This document shows, one piece after another, positions 44,623 through 53,611 of a DNA stretch of 64,000 bases (position 1 is its first letter; every line of letters begins with the position of its first letter). This DNA comes from Castellaniella sp. Lineage in GTDB: Bacteria; Pseudomonadota; Gammaproteobacteria; Burkholderiales; Burkholderiaceae_B. The stretch spans positions 1,860,001-1,924,000 of the forward strand of contig NZ_JAUCCU010000001.1 in assembly GCF_034675845.1 (NCBI RefSeq), written 5' to 3'. Both the position numbers and the translations under genes were made by a program. The notes below the pieces were generated by a model. The model had not been told where the DNA came from. It did no database searches and worked only from the letters and a program-made list of their open reading frames with translations.

Positions 44623-45705
44623 CTACTGAAAAAAGCGGGATTCGTTTTTTTGCAGAATCACCCGTAGGCGCGCCATGACGTCGAGGTTGTTGCGCTCCAT
44701 GTTGGCCAGGGCGGCCAAAGCCTGTTCATGCTCGCCGGCATGAAAATACGTAATGGCCGCACGGGCCTGGCGGTGTACTTCGCGGTGGGGGATTTCCAGG
44801 GCCAGAAAGCCTTCGTCCTGGGCAAACAGCGAGTCGCCGTCGCCTTGGTAATACCATTGCCCCAGGCGGCACTGGGTTTCATCAGGCACATCGTCGGCGG
44901 TGGCGTTGGATAGTCCCAGAAAGATACGGTAGACGTTGAGCTTGATTTCCAGTTCTTCCAGATTGGCCAATTCGACTTCGGACAGAATGGCGGCAAAGGC
45001 CAGCGTGGCGTTGCTGCCGTGAGACAGCGCCAGCATTTTCGAGGTGCGCTCCAGCACCGTGTGTGCGTCGGTGCTGAGGGCGTCGGCATGGTTGGCGTTG
45101 CGTTGGTTCAGGCCGTCGATTTCGCCCGTCTGGGTCTGGATGTCGGAGATCAGGTGGTTGATCTCGCGGGTGGCGTCCCCTGTGCGTCCGGCCAGGCTGC
45201 GGACTTCCTGGGCGATCACGCTGAAGCCGCGTCCGGCGTCGCCCGCCCGGGTGGCCTCGATGCCGGCATTGAAGGAAATCAAGTTGGTGCGCTTGGCCAC
45301 GTCGTCGATCAGGCCGACGAAATCATCAATGCGCTTGGTTTCGGTCCGCAGAGAGGCCACTCGGGTTGCGGAGTCTCGCACCCCGGTATTCATGTCGCTC
45401 AGGCCCTGGACAATGGTCTGCAGCGCGTCCCGGCTGGCTTCGGACTCTTTGGCGGCGCGTTCGGCGGATTCCCGGTTATTGCCCAGCAACTGGGACAGGT
45501 CGCCAAAGGATTCTTTCAGGGTGATGACCGAGTCACCGAATCGGGATAGGTTTTCCAGCAACAGGCGACCAAGGGCCTGTTCTTGTTCCAGAACCTGATT
45601 GCGCTGCTTCAGGTCGTCGCATTCCTGGGATAGGGCCTCGATGCGTTGGCGGGCCTGAACCGAGCCCAGCAATTGTTCTTCGACAGTCTTGCGCTTGCGT
45701 AGCAT
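44623..45705 (-). CDS. Soluble chemoreceptor with a C-terminal CZB zinc-binding domain
   Basis: A 360-residue cytoplasmic methyl-accepting protein without membrane segments. A coiled-coil start is followed by the signalling hairpin with the hallmark KRTNLISFNAGIEATRAGDAGRGF, where the usual NILALNAAVEA is altered. The C-terminal part shows the CZB motif: CRLGQWYYQGDG with downstream HREVHRQA histidines, a zinc sensor also found on DgcZ. It lies 6 bp after xseA on the same strand, in reverse order. The ATG at 45705 is favoured over one at 45738. Ligand is Zn or hypochlorite-type stress as known for CZB, by analogy. Confidence 0.9.
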   Translation of the reverse strand: MLRKRKTVEEQLLGSVQARQRIEALSQECDDLKQRNQVLEQEQALGRLLLENLSRFGDSVITLKESFGDLSQLLGNNRESAERAAKESEASRDALQTIVQGLSDMNTGVRDSATRVASLRTETKRIDDFVGLIDDVAKRTNLISFNAGIEATRAGDAGRGFSVIAQEVRSLAGRTGDATREINHLISDIQTQTGEIDGLNQRNANHADALSTDAHTVLERTSKMLALSHGSNATLAFAAILSEVELANLEELEIKLNVYRIFLGLSNATADDVPDETQCRLGQWYYQGDGDSLFAQDEGFLALEIPHREVHRQARAAITYFHAGEHEQALAALANMERNNLDVMARLRVILQKNESRFFQ

Positions 45706-45798
45706 AAACAAGGGGAGTCTCCGTGGTGTGAGTATCAACCCCTTGATTCTAACGGCTTGGTCCCGCGGCCATGCGGCCGCGCGATGCGGCGGTGGGGA

Positions 45799-46140
45799 TT
45801 AGCTGTTGGCTTGGCAGGCCAGCAGGTCGTCGTCGCGGATGGTCCAGCTGTCCGAGCCGTCGATGGTGACCTCCGAGATAATGCATTCGTCGCCGTCTTC
45901 ATCGACCACGCGCACATCCCACACGCCCTTGCTGACATCCGATAAGGTCAGGGAGTCGCCTTTTTCCAGGATGTCCTTGCCCAGATGGTCCTCGCCCCAG
46001 TTGGTCTGACTGGAGGGGGCAAAATAGATTTCCTGGATATTCCAGGACGACTGATTGATGAACTTGACTTGTGCAGCCTGGGCGATCAGCGGAGCACAGA
46101 GGATTGCTGCGGTCAGCGCCAGGGTGTAACGTAGTTTCAT
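45799..46140 (-). CDS. Small secreted protein of unknown function
   Basis: A 113-residue protein. Signal peptide MKLRYTLALTAAILCAPLIAQA ends at about residue 22. The mature part of about 91 residues is acidic with two cysteines, in DECIISE and LLACQANS, that may pair. A motif SSQTNWGEDHLGKDILEKGD, then DVRVVDEDGDECI, recurs in many uncharacterised periplasmic proteins, from memory. AAGGAGAG precedes the ATG. It stands alone with a weak hairpin at 45764-45781 after it. Confidence 0.75.
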   Translation of the reverse strand: MKLRYTLALTAAILCAPLIAQAAQVKFINQSSWNIQEIYFAPSSQTNWGEDHLGKDILEKGDSLTLSDVSKGVWDVRVVDEDGDECIISEVTIDGSDSWTIRDDDLLACQANS

Positions 46141-46364
46141 GTTAACTCTCCTTGGGAAAAAGACGTCCTGTTATAGGACGATGATGGGAGATCGGATTCT
46201 ACGGTGGCGGTTGACTAGGCAGTAAATTTTTTTCAGGCCTGATGTGAAGATGCAACAAAGCTGTTTTTGGGTGCAACTTGTGCTTGATATTGTCAATATT
46301 GACTGTGTGGTTTTTTGATATATTCGTCTAAACTGTCTAACAATCAATAACAACGAGACACCTT

Positions 46365-47450
46365 ATGCCCATTACTCAGATTAGTGCGGGGCCGCAGCGT
46401 TCCGTGGCGCTTAAATCCAATGGCATGGCCTGGGGCTGGGGGGCTTTCAAGACCGCCTATCCGCCGGTGCCGGATGATCTTCCTGCTGAATTGTGCGCGC
46501 CGGATAAGGCCGAGGTCGGCCACCATCGCTACGCTCAACCATATCCGCAGATGATTAATCCCGGTACGCCATTTCAGTATGTGGCGGATGGGGCGGTGCA
46601 TGTGTTGGGGGCCTGCGCCAGTGGTGCCTTGCTGGCCTGTCGACCTGTGATCGCGCCAGACCATGGCGCAGCGCACCGGCCTGTACCGTCTGTGCCTGCG
46701 CAGATCCAGCAATTGCTCAGCATGCAGACGGTCAGCCTGGCCTTGCTGGCGGACGGAGCCGTCTGGTCCTGGGGCTTTCAACAACAAGGCCAGTTGGGCC
46801 GCCCGGCACAGCCCGGACAGCACTCGCCAGCCGTGCTGGACGGCCTGCCACCAGTTCAGCAGTTGGCCTGTGGCACCGCCCATGCTTTGGCACTGGATCA
46901 CGCGGGAGGGCTCTGGGCTTGGGGCGCCAATCAGGCCGGGCAACTGGGGCAGGGCAACCTGCAGGTATCCATGCGGCCTGTCCAGATTGATATGCCTGTG
47001 GCGATCAGCCAGATTGCGGCAGGGGATACCCATAGCCTGGCGCTGGATGTGGCCGGTCGGCTTTGGGCCTGGGGGGCCAATAACCATGGGCAGGCCGGTC
47101 GTGCCGATGCGGCCTATTTCACCCGGCCCGTTCAGGTGGATACCGCCTTTGTTCCGCAGCGGCTTGATGCGGGCATGTTTTATACGGTGGCCTTGTCCGA
47201 CCAGGGCGAGGTCTTTGCCTGGGGCTGGAATGGCCTGGGACAAATTGGGCAGGCGCAGGCCCATTCGTCCCCTCAGGCGGTGCAGATTCAGGGCTTGGCC
47301 CATATCACCCAGATTGCCGCAGGCGCTGGCCATGTGTTGGCCAGCGATGATCAAACCGTCTATGCCTGGGGCGATAATCGCAGCGCGGCCTGTGGGCGAT
47401 CCGCCGACCAGACTATTGTCTTGCGGCCTAACTCCATTTACCTGGCCTAA
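46365..47450 (+). CDS. RCC1-repeat beta-propeller protein
   Basis: A 361-residue protein built of seven RCC1-like repeats of about 50 residues, each with a glycine-rich, WG-containing strand (for example WSWGFQQQGQLGR, WAWGANQAGQLGQG, WAWGANNHGQAGRA, FAWGWNGLGQIGQ). Seven repeats suggest one full propeller. No signal peptide or membrane segment. It lies 11 bp before a multicopper oxidase on the same strand, so both are likely co-transcribed. RCC1 proteins in bacteria mediate protein contacts; the partner is unknown. A palindrome ATATTG-T-CAATAT at 46287-46299 precedes it. Confidence 0.85.
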   Translation: MPITQISAGPQRSVALKSNGMAWGWGAFKTAYPPVPDDLPAELCAPDKAEVGHHRYAQPYPQMINPGTPFQYVADGAVHVLGACASGALLACRPVIAPDHGAAHRPVPSVPAQIQQLLSMQTVSLALLADGAVWSWGFQQQGQLGRPAQPGQHSPAVLDGLPPVQQLACGTAHALALDHAGGLWAWGANQAGQLGQGNLQVSMRPVQIDMPVAISQIAAGDTHSLALDVAGRLWAWGANNHGQAGRADAAYFTRPVQVDTAFVPQRLDAGMFYTVALSDQGEVFAWGWNGLGQIGQAQAHSSPQAVQIQGLAHITQIAAGAGHVLASDDQTVYAWGDNRSAACGRSADQTIVLRPNSIYLA

Positions 47451-47461
47451 GGGGCATCCTC

Positions 47462-49183
47462 ATGAATCAGTCTCAGCAACCCGATGCCGCCGACCCCAAG
47501 CGCCGCGATATTCTGCGCTGGACGGTAGGCTTGTCTGCCGGTCTGGTGCTGGCCCCGCTGGCGGGCTGTGATGGCGGCAGTGATGACAGTTTTAGCGCCA
47601 CCGTCGACACCCTGCCCGAGGCCCCCCGCATCGTGGCCAAAAACGGCCTGATCGATATCGACCTGGAAGCCGCCTATGCCCATAACAGCGTCCAGCTTGC
47701 CGCCAGCGCCCAGAATGCTTATCCGGGCGAATCGACTCAGCAGGCCACGGATCTGCGCAGTTATAACGGCGCCATGCTGGCACCCACCTTGCAGTTGAAT
47801 GCAGGCGATACCCTGCGCGTCTTGCTGCATAACAAGCTGCCAGGCAACAATACAAAATACTCGTCCTTGCCATACCTGAACTACCAGAACAGCACCAATC
47901 TGCATTTTCATGGGTTGCACGTCAATCCCGGCATCATCCGCCCTGGGGTGTATGGCGATTATGTGGTGGATACGCCGGATGCCGGGGTAGTGCCGGGGGC
48001 CAGCCGCCAGCACGAAATCCACCTGCCTGCCGACCATACCAATGGCGTTTATTGGTATCACCCCCATTTGCATGGCTCTACCACCACGCAGGTGGCCAAT
48101 GGCATGTTTGGGGCGATTCTGGTCAACACGCCGCGCAATGATTTCGATTTGCCGGATGATGTTCGCGACCGGGTGATTTTCGTGCATCGCCTGAACCTGT
48201 CCGATGGCGGCCGCAGCGATAATCTATACGACTACGTCAATAACAAAAACAGCGCCTTCATGCTCAATGGCGTCTACCAGCCCACCATCGTCATGCGTCC
48301 GGGCGAAATCCAAAACTGGCATTTCCTGAATTCGGATGTGTTCTATCCATTCAATCCCGTGTTGGATGAACACACCCTCTGGCAATATGCCCGCGACGGC
48401 AACTCTTTTGATCGCGTGTTCCGTCCGGTCAATGCGGCGACCTCCGTCCAGATGGATGGCCGTCACTGGCCGGGCAATGTGCTCTACCCGGGCAACCGCA
48501 GCTCGGTCCTGGTGCAGGCCAGCCAGACCCCCGGCACCTATTATCTGCGGGCGGCAAAAGCCCCTTCCAGCACCGGCGAGGAAATTGTGGCGCGTATCGT
48601 GGTCGAAGGCCGTCCGGTCGAAGCCGCCTTGCCCAGCCCGCATCGTTTGCCGCTGTATAACGCGCACCAGCCCATCACGGATGCTGAACTCGCCCAGCAT
48701 GGTGGAAAAACCCGGGCGGTGATCTTGGCCATGCTGAATAAGGACAGCGACTTGTTGGTGCAGCCCATCCCCGCCGGCGAGGAATGGTTCATTCCGCCTG
48801 GTGATGGCGTGTCTTTGACCGACACCGTCTTTGCCACTGGCAATGTCGGCACTAAGCTGGCTCCGTTTCAGTCCGATTTGGCGGTGACCCAGACCATTGC
48901 GCTCAATGCTGTCGAGGAATGGACCTTATATAACCTGAACGGCTATCCGCATCCATTTCACATCCATGTCAATGACTGTTATGTCGTCAAGGTCAACGGC
49001 GAAGACATAGAACCCTATTGGGCCGACACCATTCCTTTGGCACCCAACGGCACCTCTGATCAGCCTACTTCGATCACTTTCCGGAGTCGTTTCACAGACT
49101 TCACCGGCAAATTCGTCTGGCATTGCCACGCACTGGATCATGAGGACCTGGGCATGATGGAATTGGTCGAGGTGCGCACGTAG
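47462..49183 (+). CDS. Multicopper oxidase, Tat-exported lipoprotein
   Basis: A laccase/CueO-like oxidase of 573 residues. The N-terminus has a Tat motif and lipobox (RRDILRW, then LAPLAGC). Copper-site histidines are complete: HFHG, HPHLHG, HPFHIHVND and HCHALDHEDLGMM (T1 and T2/T3 centres). It oxidises small substrates or Cu(I) with reduction of oxygen to water in the periplasm or on the outer surface. It follows the RCC1 gene by 11 bp; no copper pump or copper chaperone is next to it, so a copper-defence role is only one option. Confidence 0.93.
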   Translation: MNQSQQPDAADPKRRDILRWTVGLSAGLVLAPLAGCDGGSDDSFSATVDTLPEAPRIVAKNGLIDIDLEAAYAHNSVQLAASAQNAYPGESTQQATDLRSYNGAMLAPTLQLNAGDTLRVLLHNKLPGNNTKYSSLPYLNYQNSTNLHFHGLHVNPGIIRPGVYGDYVVDTPDAGVVPGASRQHEIHLPADHTNGVYWYHPHLHGSTTTQVANGMFGAILVNTPRNDFDLPDDVRDRVIFVHRLNLSDGGRSDNLYDYVNNKNSAFMLNGVYQPTIVMRPGEIQNWHFLNSDVFYPFNPVLDEHTLWQYARDGNSFDRVFRPVNAATSVQMDGRHWPGNVLYPGNRSSVLVQASQTPGTYYLRAAKAPSSTGEEIVARIVVEGRPVEAALPSPHRLPLYNAHQPITDAELAQHGGKTRAVILAMLNKDSDLLVQPIPAGEEWFIPPGDGVSLTDTVFATGNVGTKLAPFQSDLAVTQTIALNAVEEWTLYNLNGYPHPFHIHVNDCYVVKVNGEDIEPYWADTIPLAPNGTSDQPTSITFRSRFTDFTGKFVWHCHALDHEDLGMMELVEVRT

Positions 49184-49247
49184 GAGCAGATATATTGGTT
49201 TGTGGGCAGGGGGATGCTGTTAGCATAGGGCGTCTACCATAAAATCA

Positions 49248-49268
49248 CAGCCGGTGGGCCACCGGCTG
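49248..49268 (+). promoter_or_regulatory. Hairpin immediately before speG
   Basis: CAGCCGGTGG and CCACCGGCTG form a 10-bp perfect inverted repeat around one base, ending 8 bases before the speG ATG, where no good ribosome binding site is seen. It may end the oxidase transcript or limit speG translation. Confidence 0.55.
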
Positions 49269-49276
49269 ATTCAGTC

Positions 49277-49840
49277 ATGCCAATATCCAACTTTAAAATC
49301 AAACTTCGCCCCCTGGAGCGCGTCGACCTGCAGTTCGTGCATCAGCTGGACAATAATGCCATCGTGATGCGGTATTGGTTCGAAGAACCCTACGCCACTT
49401 TCACCGAGCTGCAGTCCCTGTACGATCAACACGTGCACGACCAAAGCGAACGCCGTTTCATTGTGGAATGCGAGGGCGAGAAGGCCGGTCTGGTCGAATT
49501 GGTGGAAATCGATCACGTGCATCGGCGGGCCGAGTTCCAGATTATCATCGCCCCCGAATACCAGGGCAAGGGCCTGGCCCCCCGAGCCACCAAGCTGGCT
49601 TTGGAATACGGATTCAAGGTCCTGAATCTATATAAAATCTATCTGATTGTGGATCAGGAAAACAAAAAAGCCATCCACATCTATACCAAGCTGGGTTTCC
49701 AGGCCGAAGGCCAGCTCAAAGACGAGTTTTTTGTCAATGGCGAATACCGCAGCGTGATTCGCATGAGCCTGTTTCAGCAGGATCATCTGAAACTGCACAA
49801 GCCTGTCGCCCCCAAACAAACCGAAAACGCAGCGCTCTAA
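49277..49840 (+). CDS. speG: Spermidine N1-acetyltransferase
   Basis: A GNAT-fold acetyltransferase of 187 residues that acetylates spermidine and spermine and guards against polyamine excess. It matches the enterobacterial SpeG very closely in blocks such as HQLDNNA, MRYWFEEPY, HDQSERRF, VELVEIDHVHRRAEFQIII and APEYQGKGLA. Such close likeness outside Gammaproteobacteria may reflect transfer, though I did not align it. A hairpin replaces the usual ribosome binding site. It is convergent with the metalloprotease-like gene. Confidence 0.93.
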   Translation: MPISNFKIKLRPLERVDLQFVHQLDNNAIVMRYWFEEPYATFTELQSLYDQHVHDQSERRFIVECEGEKAGLVELVEIDHVHRRAEFQIIIAPEYQGKGLAPRATKLALEYGFKVLNLYKIYLIVDQENKKAIHIYTKLGFQAEGQLKDEFFVNGEYRSVIRMSLFQQDHLKLHKPVAPKQTENAAL

Positions 49841-49861
49841 GGCAGTGGTTCAGGTGGGTGC

Positions 49862-50434
49862 CTACGCCTGCAATTGGTAAGCTGCAATGCCTTGTTGGCG
49901 GGCGTAGTCGGTGGGGCCGCTGCTTTCCTGGGGCTTGCTGGTTTCTTGCAGGAGTTCCTGCTGGGCCTTGATCATCATGGCCATGGCCTGGGCCGCAATC
50001 GCGCGATCCTGGCTGGAAGGGTCGCTGGGGGCCGTGGCGGCTGCGCGCACGGTGCGCATCTTGTCGATGGTGGCCTGCGGGTTGCCCGACACGGTGGACA
50101 TATCGATCGAGACTTCGCCGCCGATGGCGTATAGCTGGCCATCCGGACCGCGTTCGTAGCTGAAGCTGGCCGACCCGGCCAAGGCACCCCCGGCCGCCTG
50201 GTGGGCGGCTTCGTGTTGGCGGACTGCCTGATCGCGGGCCTTCAGCTCCTGAATCTGAGCGAGCTGTTCTTCGGAGTATTCCCGATCCTTGTTGCCGGCC
50301 TCGGATTCCTGGGGGCGGAATCGACCGGCTTCGGTGCCGTTGGCAACGCGATCATGGTCTGCCCCTGGCGTGTGGGCCACGGCCGACAGATAGGTGGTTT
50401 GGGGCTGGACACCCCCGATGGCAGAAATGGGCAT
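49862..50434 (-). CDS. Putative metalloprotease, CJM1_0395/SprA-related family
   Basis: A 190-residue protein with a central HEAAHQAAGG motif in a helix, followed by YERGPDGQLYAIGGEVSID and a helical Gln-rich end. HExxH-like spacing suggests a zinc protease but the motif is HEAAH, which also fits. Found as a conserved bacterial family of unproven activity. There is no signal peptide, so location is uncertain. 30 bp separates it from the convergent or codirectional EamA gene end, in the same minus strand. Confidence 0.8.
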   Translation of the reverse strand: MPISAIGGVQPQTTYLSAVAHTPGADHDRVANGTEAGRFRPQESEAGNKDREYSEEQLAQIQELKARDQAVRQHEAAHQAAGGALAGSASFSYERGPDGQLYAIGGEVSIDMSTVSGNPQATIDKMRTVRAAATAPSDPSSQDRAIAAQAMAMMIKAQQELLQETSKPQESSGPTDYARQQGIAAYQLQA

Positions 50435-50464
50435 GAGTGCCTCTCGGGTGGGATATTCAGCCCA

Positions 50465-51448
50465 TTATAAGGCGTGATCGCGCCGCAGCAGCACGGCGCT
50501 GATGGCCACCACCACGCAGACCACGGCCAGGGCGTCTTGCCAGCTGGGCCATTCACCAATGAAGATGCTGCTTAGTATGCCGACAATCGGCACGGCGGTG
50601 ACGCTCATGGCGCTGGTGGAAGCCGGCAAGGCGCGGGCCATGGCGAACCAGATCACCTGGGCTGCGCCATAGTTCAGCAGCACCGACCACAGCAGCACTC
50701 CCCACATGGCTGGGCTGAAATCCCAGGAAGGCGCAGGCTCGGTGCTGGCGGCCAGCACACCAATGGCAATCGACGATAAGCCCAGCATCCAGATCACCAG
50801 GGTTTCGGGGGCCAGGGTCAGTTTGGCGCGCTGCATCCAGACGGTGCCCAGCGCCCAGCAAAAGGCCGCCGCCTGCATCCAGACGATGCCTGCGGGATTG
50901 CCCGCCAGTGCATTGAGTTCATTCCACAGCAGGAGGGCAATGGCCACCAGCACGGCAGCGACTGCCAAGGCCAGCCGCCTGGTGAAGCGTTCGCCATAAA
51001 AAAGCACAGCCAGCAAGACCGTAAAGACCGGCATGGTAAAGCCCAGGATCGCCGCCCGGCCGGCAGGCAATAGCGATACCCCGATGATGGACAGCCCGTG
51101 CCAGCCCATGACATTGGGCAGGCCCAGCACCACGACGCTGCGCCATTGGGCCTTGCCGCGCGGCAGCACCGGGATGCCCTGCCGCCGGTAGTAGATCAGC
51201 AATGCCAAGGCACCACCAGCCATGGTGATGGCCCGAAACCACAGCGGGCTCCAGTCGCGCAGGCCCAGTTTCATCACAGGCCAGTTCAGGCCCCACATCA
51301 AGGTCAGCAGGACCAGGCCGAGCAGTTGGCGAGCGTTCAAGGAAAGGGCCGTTTTGCAAGTAATTAGTGTGAGATGAACCAAGCTCCGGCTGCCGTCAGG
51401 ATTTTCTGCGGCGTGCAAGAAGGCTTGAGACAGCGTGTTGGTCGCCAT
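50465..51448 (-). CDS. EamA-family (DMT) transporter
   Basis: A 327-residue membrane protein with ten hydrophobic helices in two EamA repeats, of the drug/metabolite transporter superfamily. Typical members export amino acids, nucleosides or small metabolites. The first 38 residues have no membrane helix and no good ribosome binding site is seen before the ATG, so the true start may lie later. No neighbouring gene fixes its substrate. It may be transcribed with the metalloprotease-like gene 30 bp downstream. Confidence 0.88.
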   Translation of the reverse strand: MATNTLSQAFLHAAENPDGSRSLVHLTLITCKTALSLNARQLLGLVLLTLMWGLNWPVMKLGLRDWSPLWFRAITMAGGALALLIYYRRQGIPVLPRGKAQWRSVVVLGLPNVMGWHGLSIIGVSLLPAGRAAILGFTMPVFTVLLAVLFYGERFTRRLALAVAAVLVAIALLLWNELNALAGNPAGIVWMQAAAFCWALGTVWMQRAKLTLAPETLVIWMLGLSSIAIGVLAASTEPAPSWDFSPAMWGVLLWSVLLNYGAAQVIWFAMARALPASTSAMSVTAVPIVGILSSIFIGEWPSWQDALAVVCVVVAISAVLLRRDHAL

Positions 51449-51592
51449 CGATCACAGAACCTTATCACGACTGACGGAGCGGGGAGCTGCCGGCAGCGGC
51501 GGATTTTCGATTGTCGGCAGTCTTCCCTTGTAAAATTCTGTGGTGCCGGGTGGCATGCTTGTCGTTGATCGCTGTCCTCATAGGGAAAAATC

Positions 51593-53611
51593 ATGTCGGA
51601 CCCTTCGTCCTCGCTCAGAGAACTCACGTTGCGTGGCGTGCTGCTCGGGGCGTTCATTACGCTGGTGTTTACCGCCTCCAATGTCTATCTAGGCCTGAAG
51701 GTGGGGATGACATTTGCGTCATCCATCCCGGCTGCGGTCATTTCCATGGCCTTGTTGCGCGTTTTTCATGACTCCAATATTCTGGAAAACAATATCGTCC
51801 AGACACAGGCCTCGGCGGCGGGCACGCTGTCGGCCATTATTTTCGTCTTGCCGGCACTCTTGATGATGGGATATTGGTCTGGCTTTCCCTTGCTGCAGAC
51901 AGCCATGATCTGTGCCGGGGGTGGAATTCTGGGGGTGGTGTTCACCGTGCCGCTGCGCCGGGCGCTGGTGGTCAATAGCGACCTGACATATCCAGAGGGC
52001 GTCGCTGCGGCAGAAATTCTGCGGGTCGGCCAGGCCAGTCAATCGGACGCGAGTCCTCAAAAAGGCCAAGGCTTTCGAGAAATCCTGCTGGGCGGTGTCT
52101 TGGCCGGGGGCTTTAGCCTGTTGACGGGCGGGTTCCGGCTGGCCGCCGATAGCGTCAGCCATTGGTTCAGTGTCGGGCGGGCAGTGTTTCAGCTGCCGCT
52201 GGGGCTGTCGTTTGCCCTGGTGGGGGCGGGCTATCTGGTGGGTATCACCGGGGGTATCGCCATGCTGGTGGGGGTGTTTCTGGCCTGGGGGGTGGCCGTG
52301 CCCTGGCTCACGCAGTTGGTGCCCATGCCGGATGGGACGACGCTGGCGGGCTTTGCCTCCGGGGTCTGGGTGGCCAAGGTCCGCCTGATCGGCGCTGGCA
52401 TGATTGCGATTGCCGCCATCTGGACGCTGATTACCTTGATTCGGCCCATGCTCGAAGGCATGCGGATTTCCCTGTCCGTCCTGAAAAACAGCCGAGAGAC
52501 CGTGCAGCAGTCGCGGATGGATACCGACTTGTCGCCGGGGTTGCTGGCCAAGCTGACCGGGCTGATCGTGTTGCTCCTGGGGGCGACCTTCTGGTCTTTT
52601 GTGGCGGATTCCGGCCTGCCGCCGGTCGCCGCCTGGACCCTGGTGGTCGCGGGCACCCTGATGGCCTTTTTATTCGGGTTTTTGGTGGCGGCGGCCTGCG
52701 GCTATATGGCGGGCCTGGTGGGCTCATCGGCCAGCCCGATTTCCGGCATTGCCGTGATTGCCATTTTGGCGACATCCATGGTGTTTATCGGCCTCGGTCA
52801 GGCCCTGCAGGTCTTGGACAGCCCTGAATCCATCCGGTTTTTCACGGCGTTAGCGCTGTTTTGCACCTCGGTGGTGGTGGCCGTCGCGGCGATTTCCAAC
52901 GATAACCTGCAAGACCTGAAGACCGGCTGGCTGGTGCATGCCACCCCGTGGCGCCAGCAGATTGCGCTGATCATCGGTTGTGTGATTGGGGCGCTGACGA
53001 TTCCACCGGTGCTGGAGCTGCTGTACAACGCGTATGGTTTTCTGGGCAGCCTGCCGCGCGCGGGCATGGACCCCAGTCAGGCGCTGTCCGCGCCTCAGGC
53101 GTCCTTGATGATCACGATTGCCGAAGGCCTGTTCAGTCATACGCTGGACTGGACCTATATTCGCATCGGGGTTTATGTCGGGGTGGCCTTTATTGTCTTT
53201 GATGCGTTGCTGGGGCGGTTGGCGGGCCATCGCCTGCCACCGTTGGCAGTGGCCATGGGGGTCTATCTGCCGCCCTCGATTGCAACCGCGCTGTTTGTCG
53301 GGGCCTTGATCTCCTGGTACGTCAAGCACCGTATCCGGGTGCAGGCCACCACGGGCAATCAAGACGCAGCCCCCCGCCTGGAGGCCGCCGAACGCCAGGG
53401 GACATTGTTTGCCTCTGGCTTGATCGTGGGCGAAAGTCTGGTCGGCGTGGCGCTGGCTATTGTGATCGTGGCCTCTGTTGCCTCCGGCGGCAGTGATGCG
53501 CCGCTGGCCCTGGTGGGGGCCAGTTTCCAGCCAACGGCTACCGTGCTTGGCCTGCTGGCCTTTGTCGGCATGTGCCTGCTGTTTATCCGGCGCTTGCTGG
53601 CTCGGGCGTAG
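51593..53611 (+). CDS. OPT family oligopeptide transporter
   Basis: A 672-residue proton-coupled transporter of the OPT family. About 14 hydrophobic helices and the family start LRELTLRGVLLGAFITLVFTASNVYLGLKVGMT are seen, then the conserved NNIVQTQASAAGTLSA and YPEGVAAAEILRVG. Substrates in bacteria are peptides or metal-chelates. CATAGGGA lies before the ATG. Its 3' end overlaps the convergent ackA by 29 bp. No frameshift. Confidence 0.93.
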   Translation: MSDPSSSLRELTLRGVLLGAFITLVFTASNVYLGLKVGMTFASSIPAAVISMALLRVFHDSNILENNIVQTQASAAGTLSAIIFVLPALLMMGYWSGFPLLQTAMICAGGGILGVVFTVPLRRALVVNSDLTYPEGVAAAEILRVGQASQSDASPQKGQGFREILLGGVLAGGFSLLTGGFRLAADSVSHWFSVGRAVFQLPLGLSFALVGAGYLVGITGGIAMLVGVFLAWGVAVPWLTQLVPMPDGTTLAGFASGVWVAKVRLIGAGMIAIAAIWTLITLIRPMLEGMRISLSVLKNSRETVQQSRMDTDLSPGLLAKLTGLIVLLLGATFWSFVADSGLPPVAAWTLVVAGTLMAFLFGFLVAAACGYMAGLVGSSASPISGIAVIAILATSMVFIGLGQALQVLDSPESIRFFTALALFCTSVVVAVAAISNDNLQDLKTGWLVHATPWRQQIALIIGCVIGALTIPPVLELLYNAYGFLGSLPRAGMDPSQALSAPQASLMITIAEGLFSHTLDWTYIRIGVYVGVAFIVFDALLGRLAGHRLPPLAVAMGVYLPPSIATALFVGALISWYVKHRIRVQATTGNQDAAPRLEAAERQGTLFASGLIVGESLVGVALAIVIVASVASGGSDAPLALVGASFQPTATVLGLLAFVGMCLLFIRRLLARA

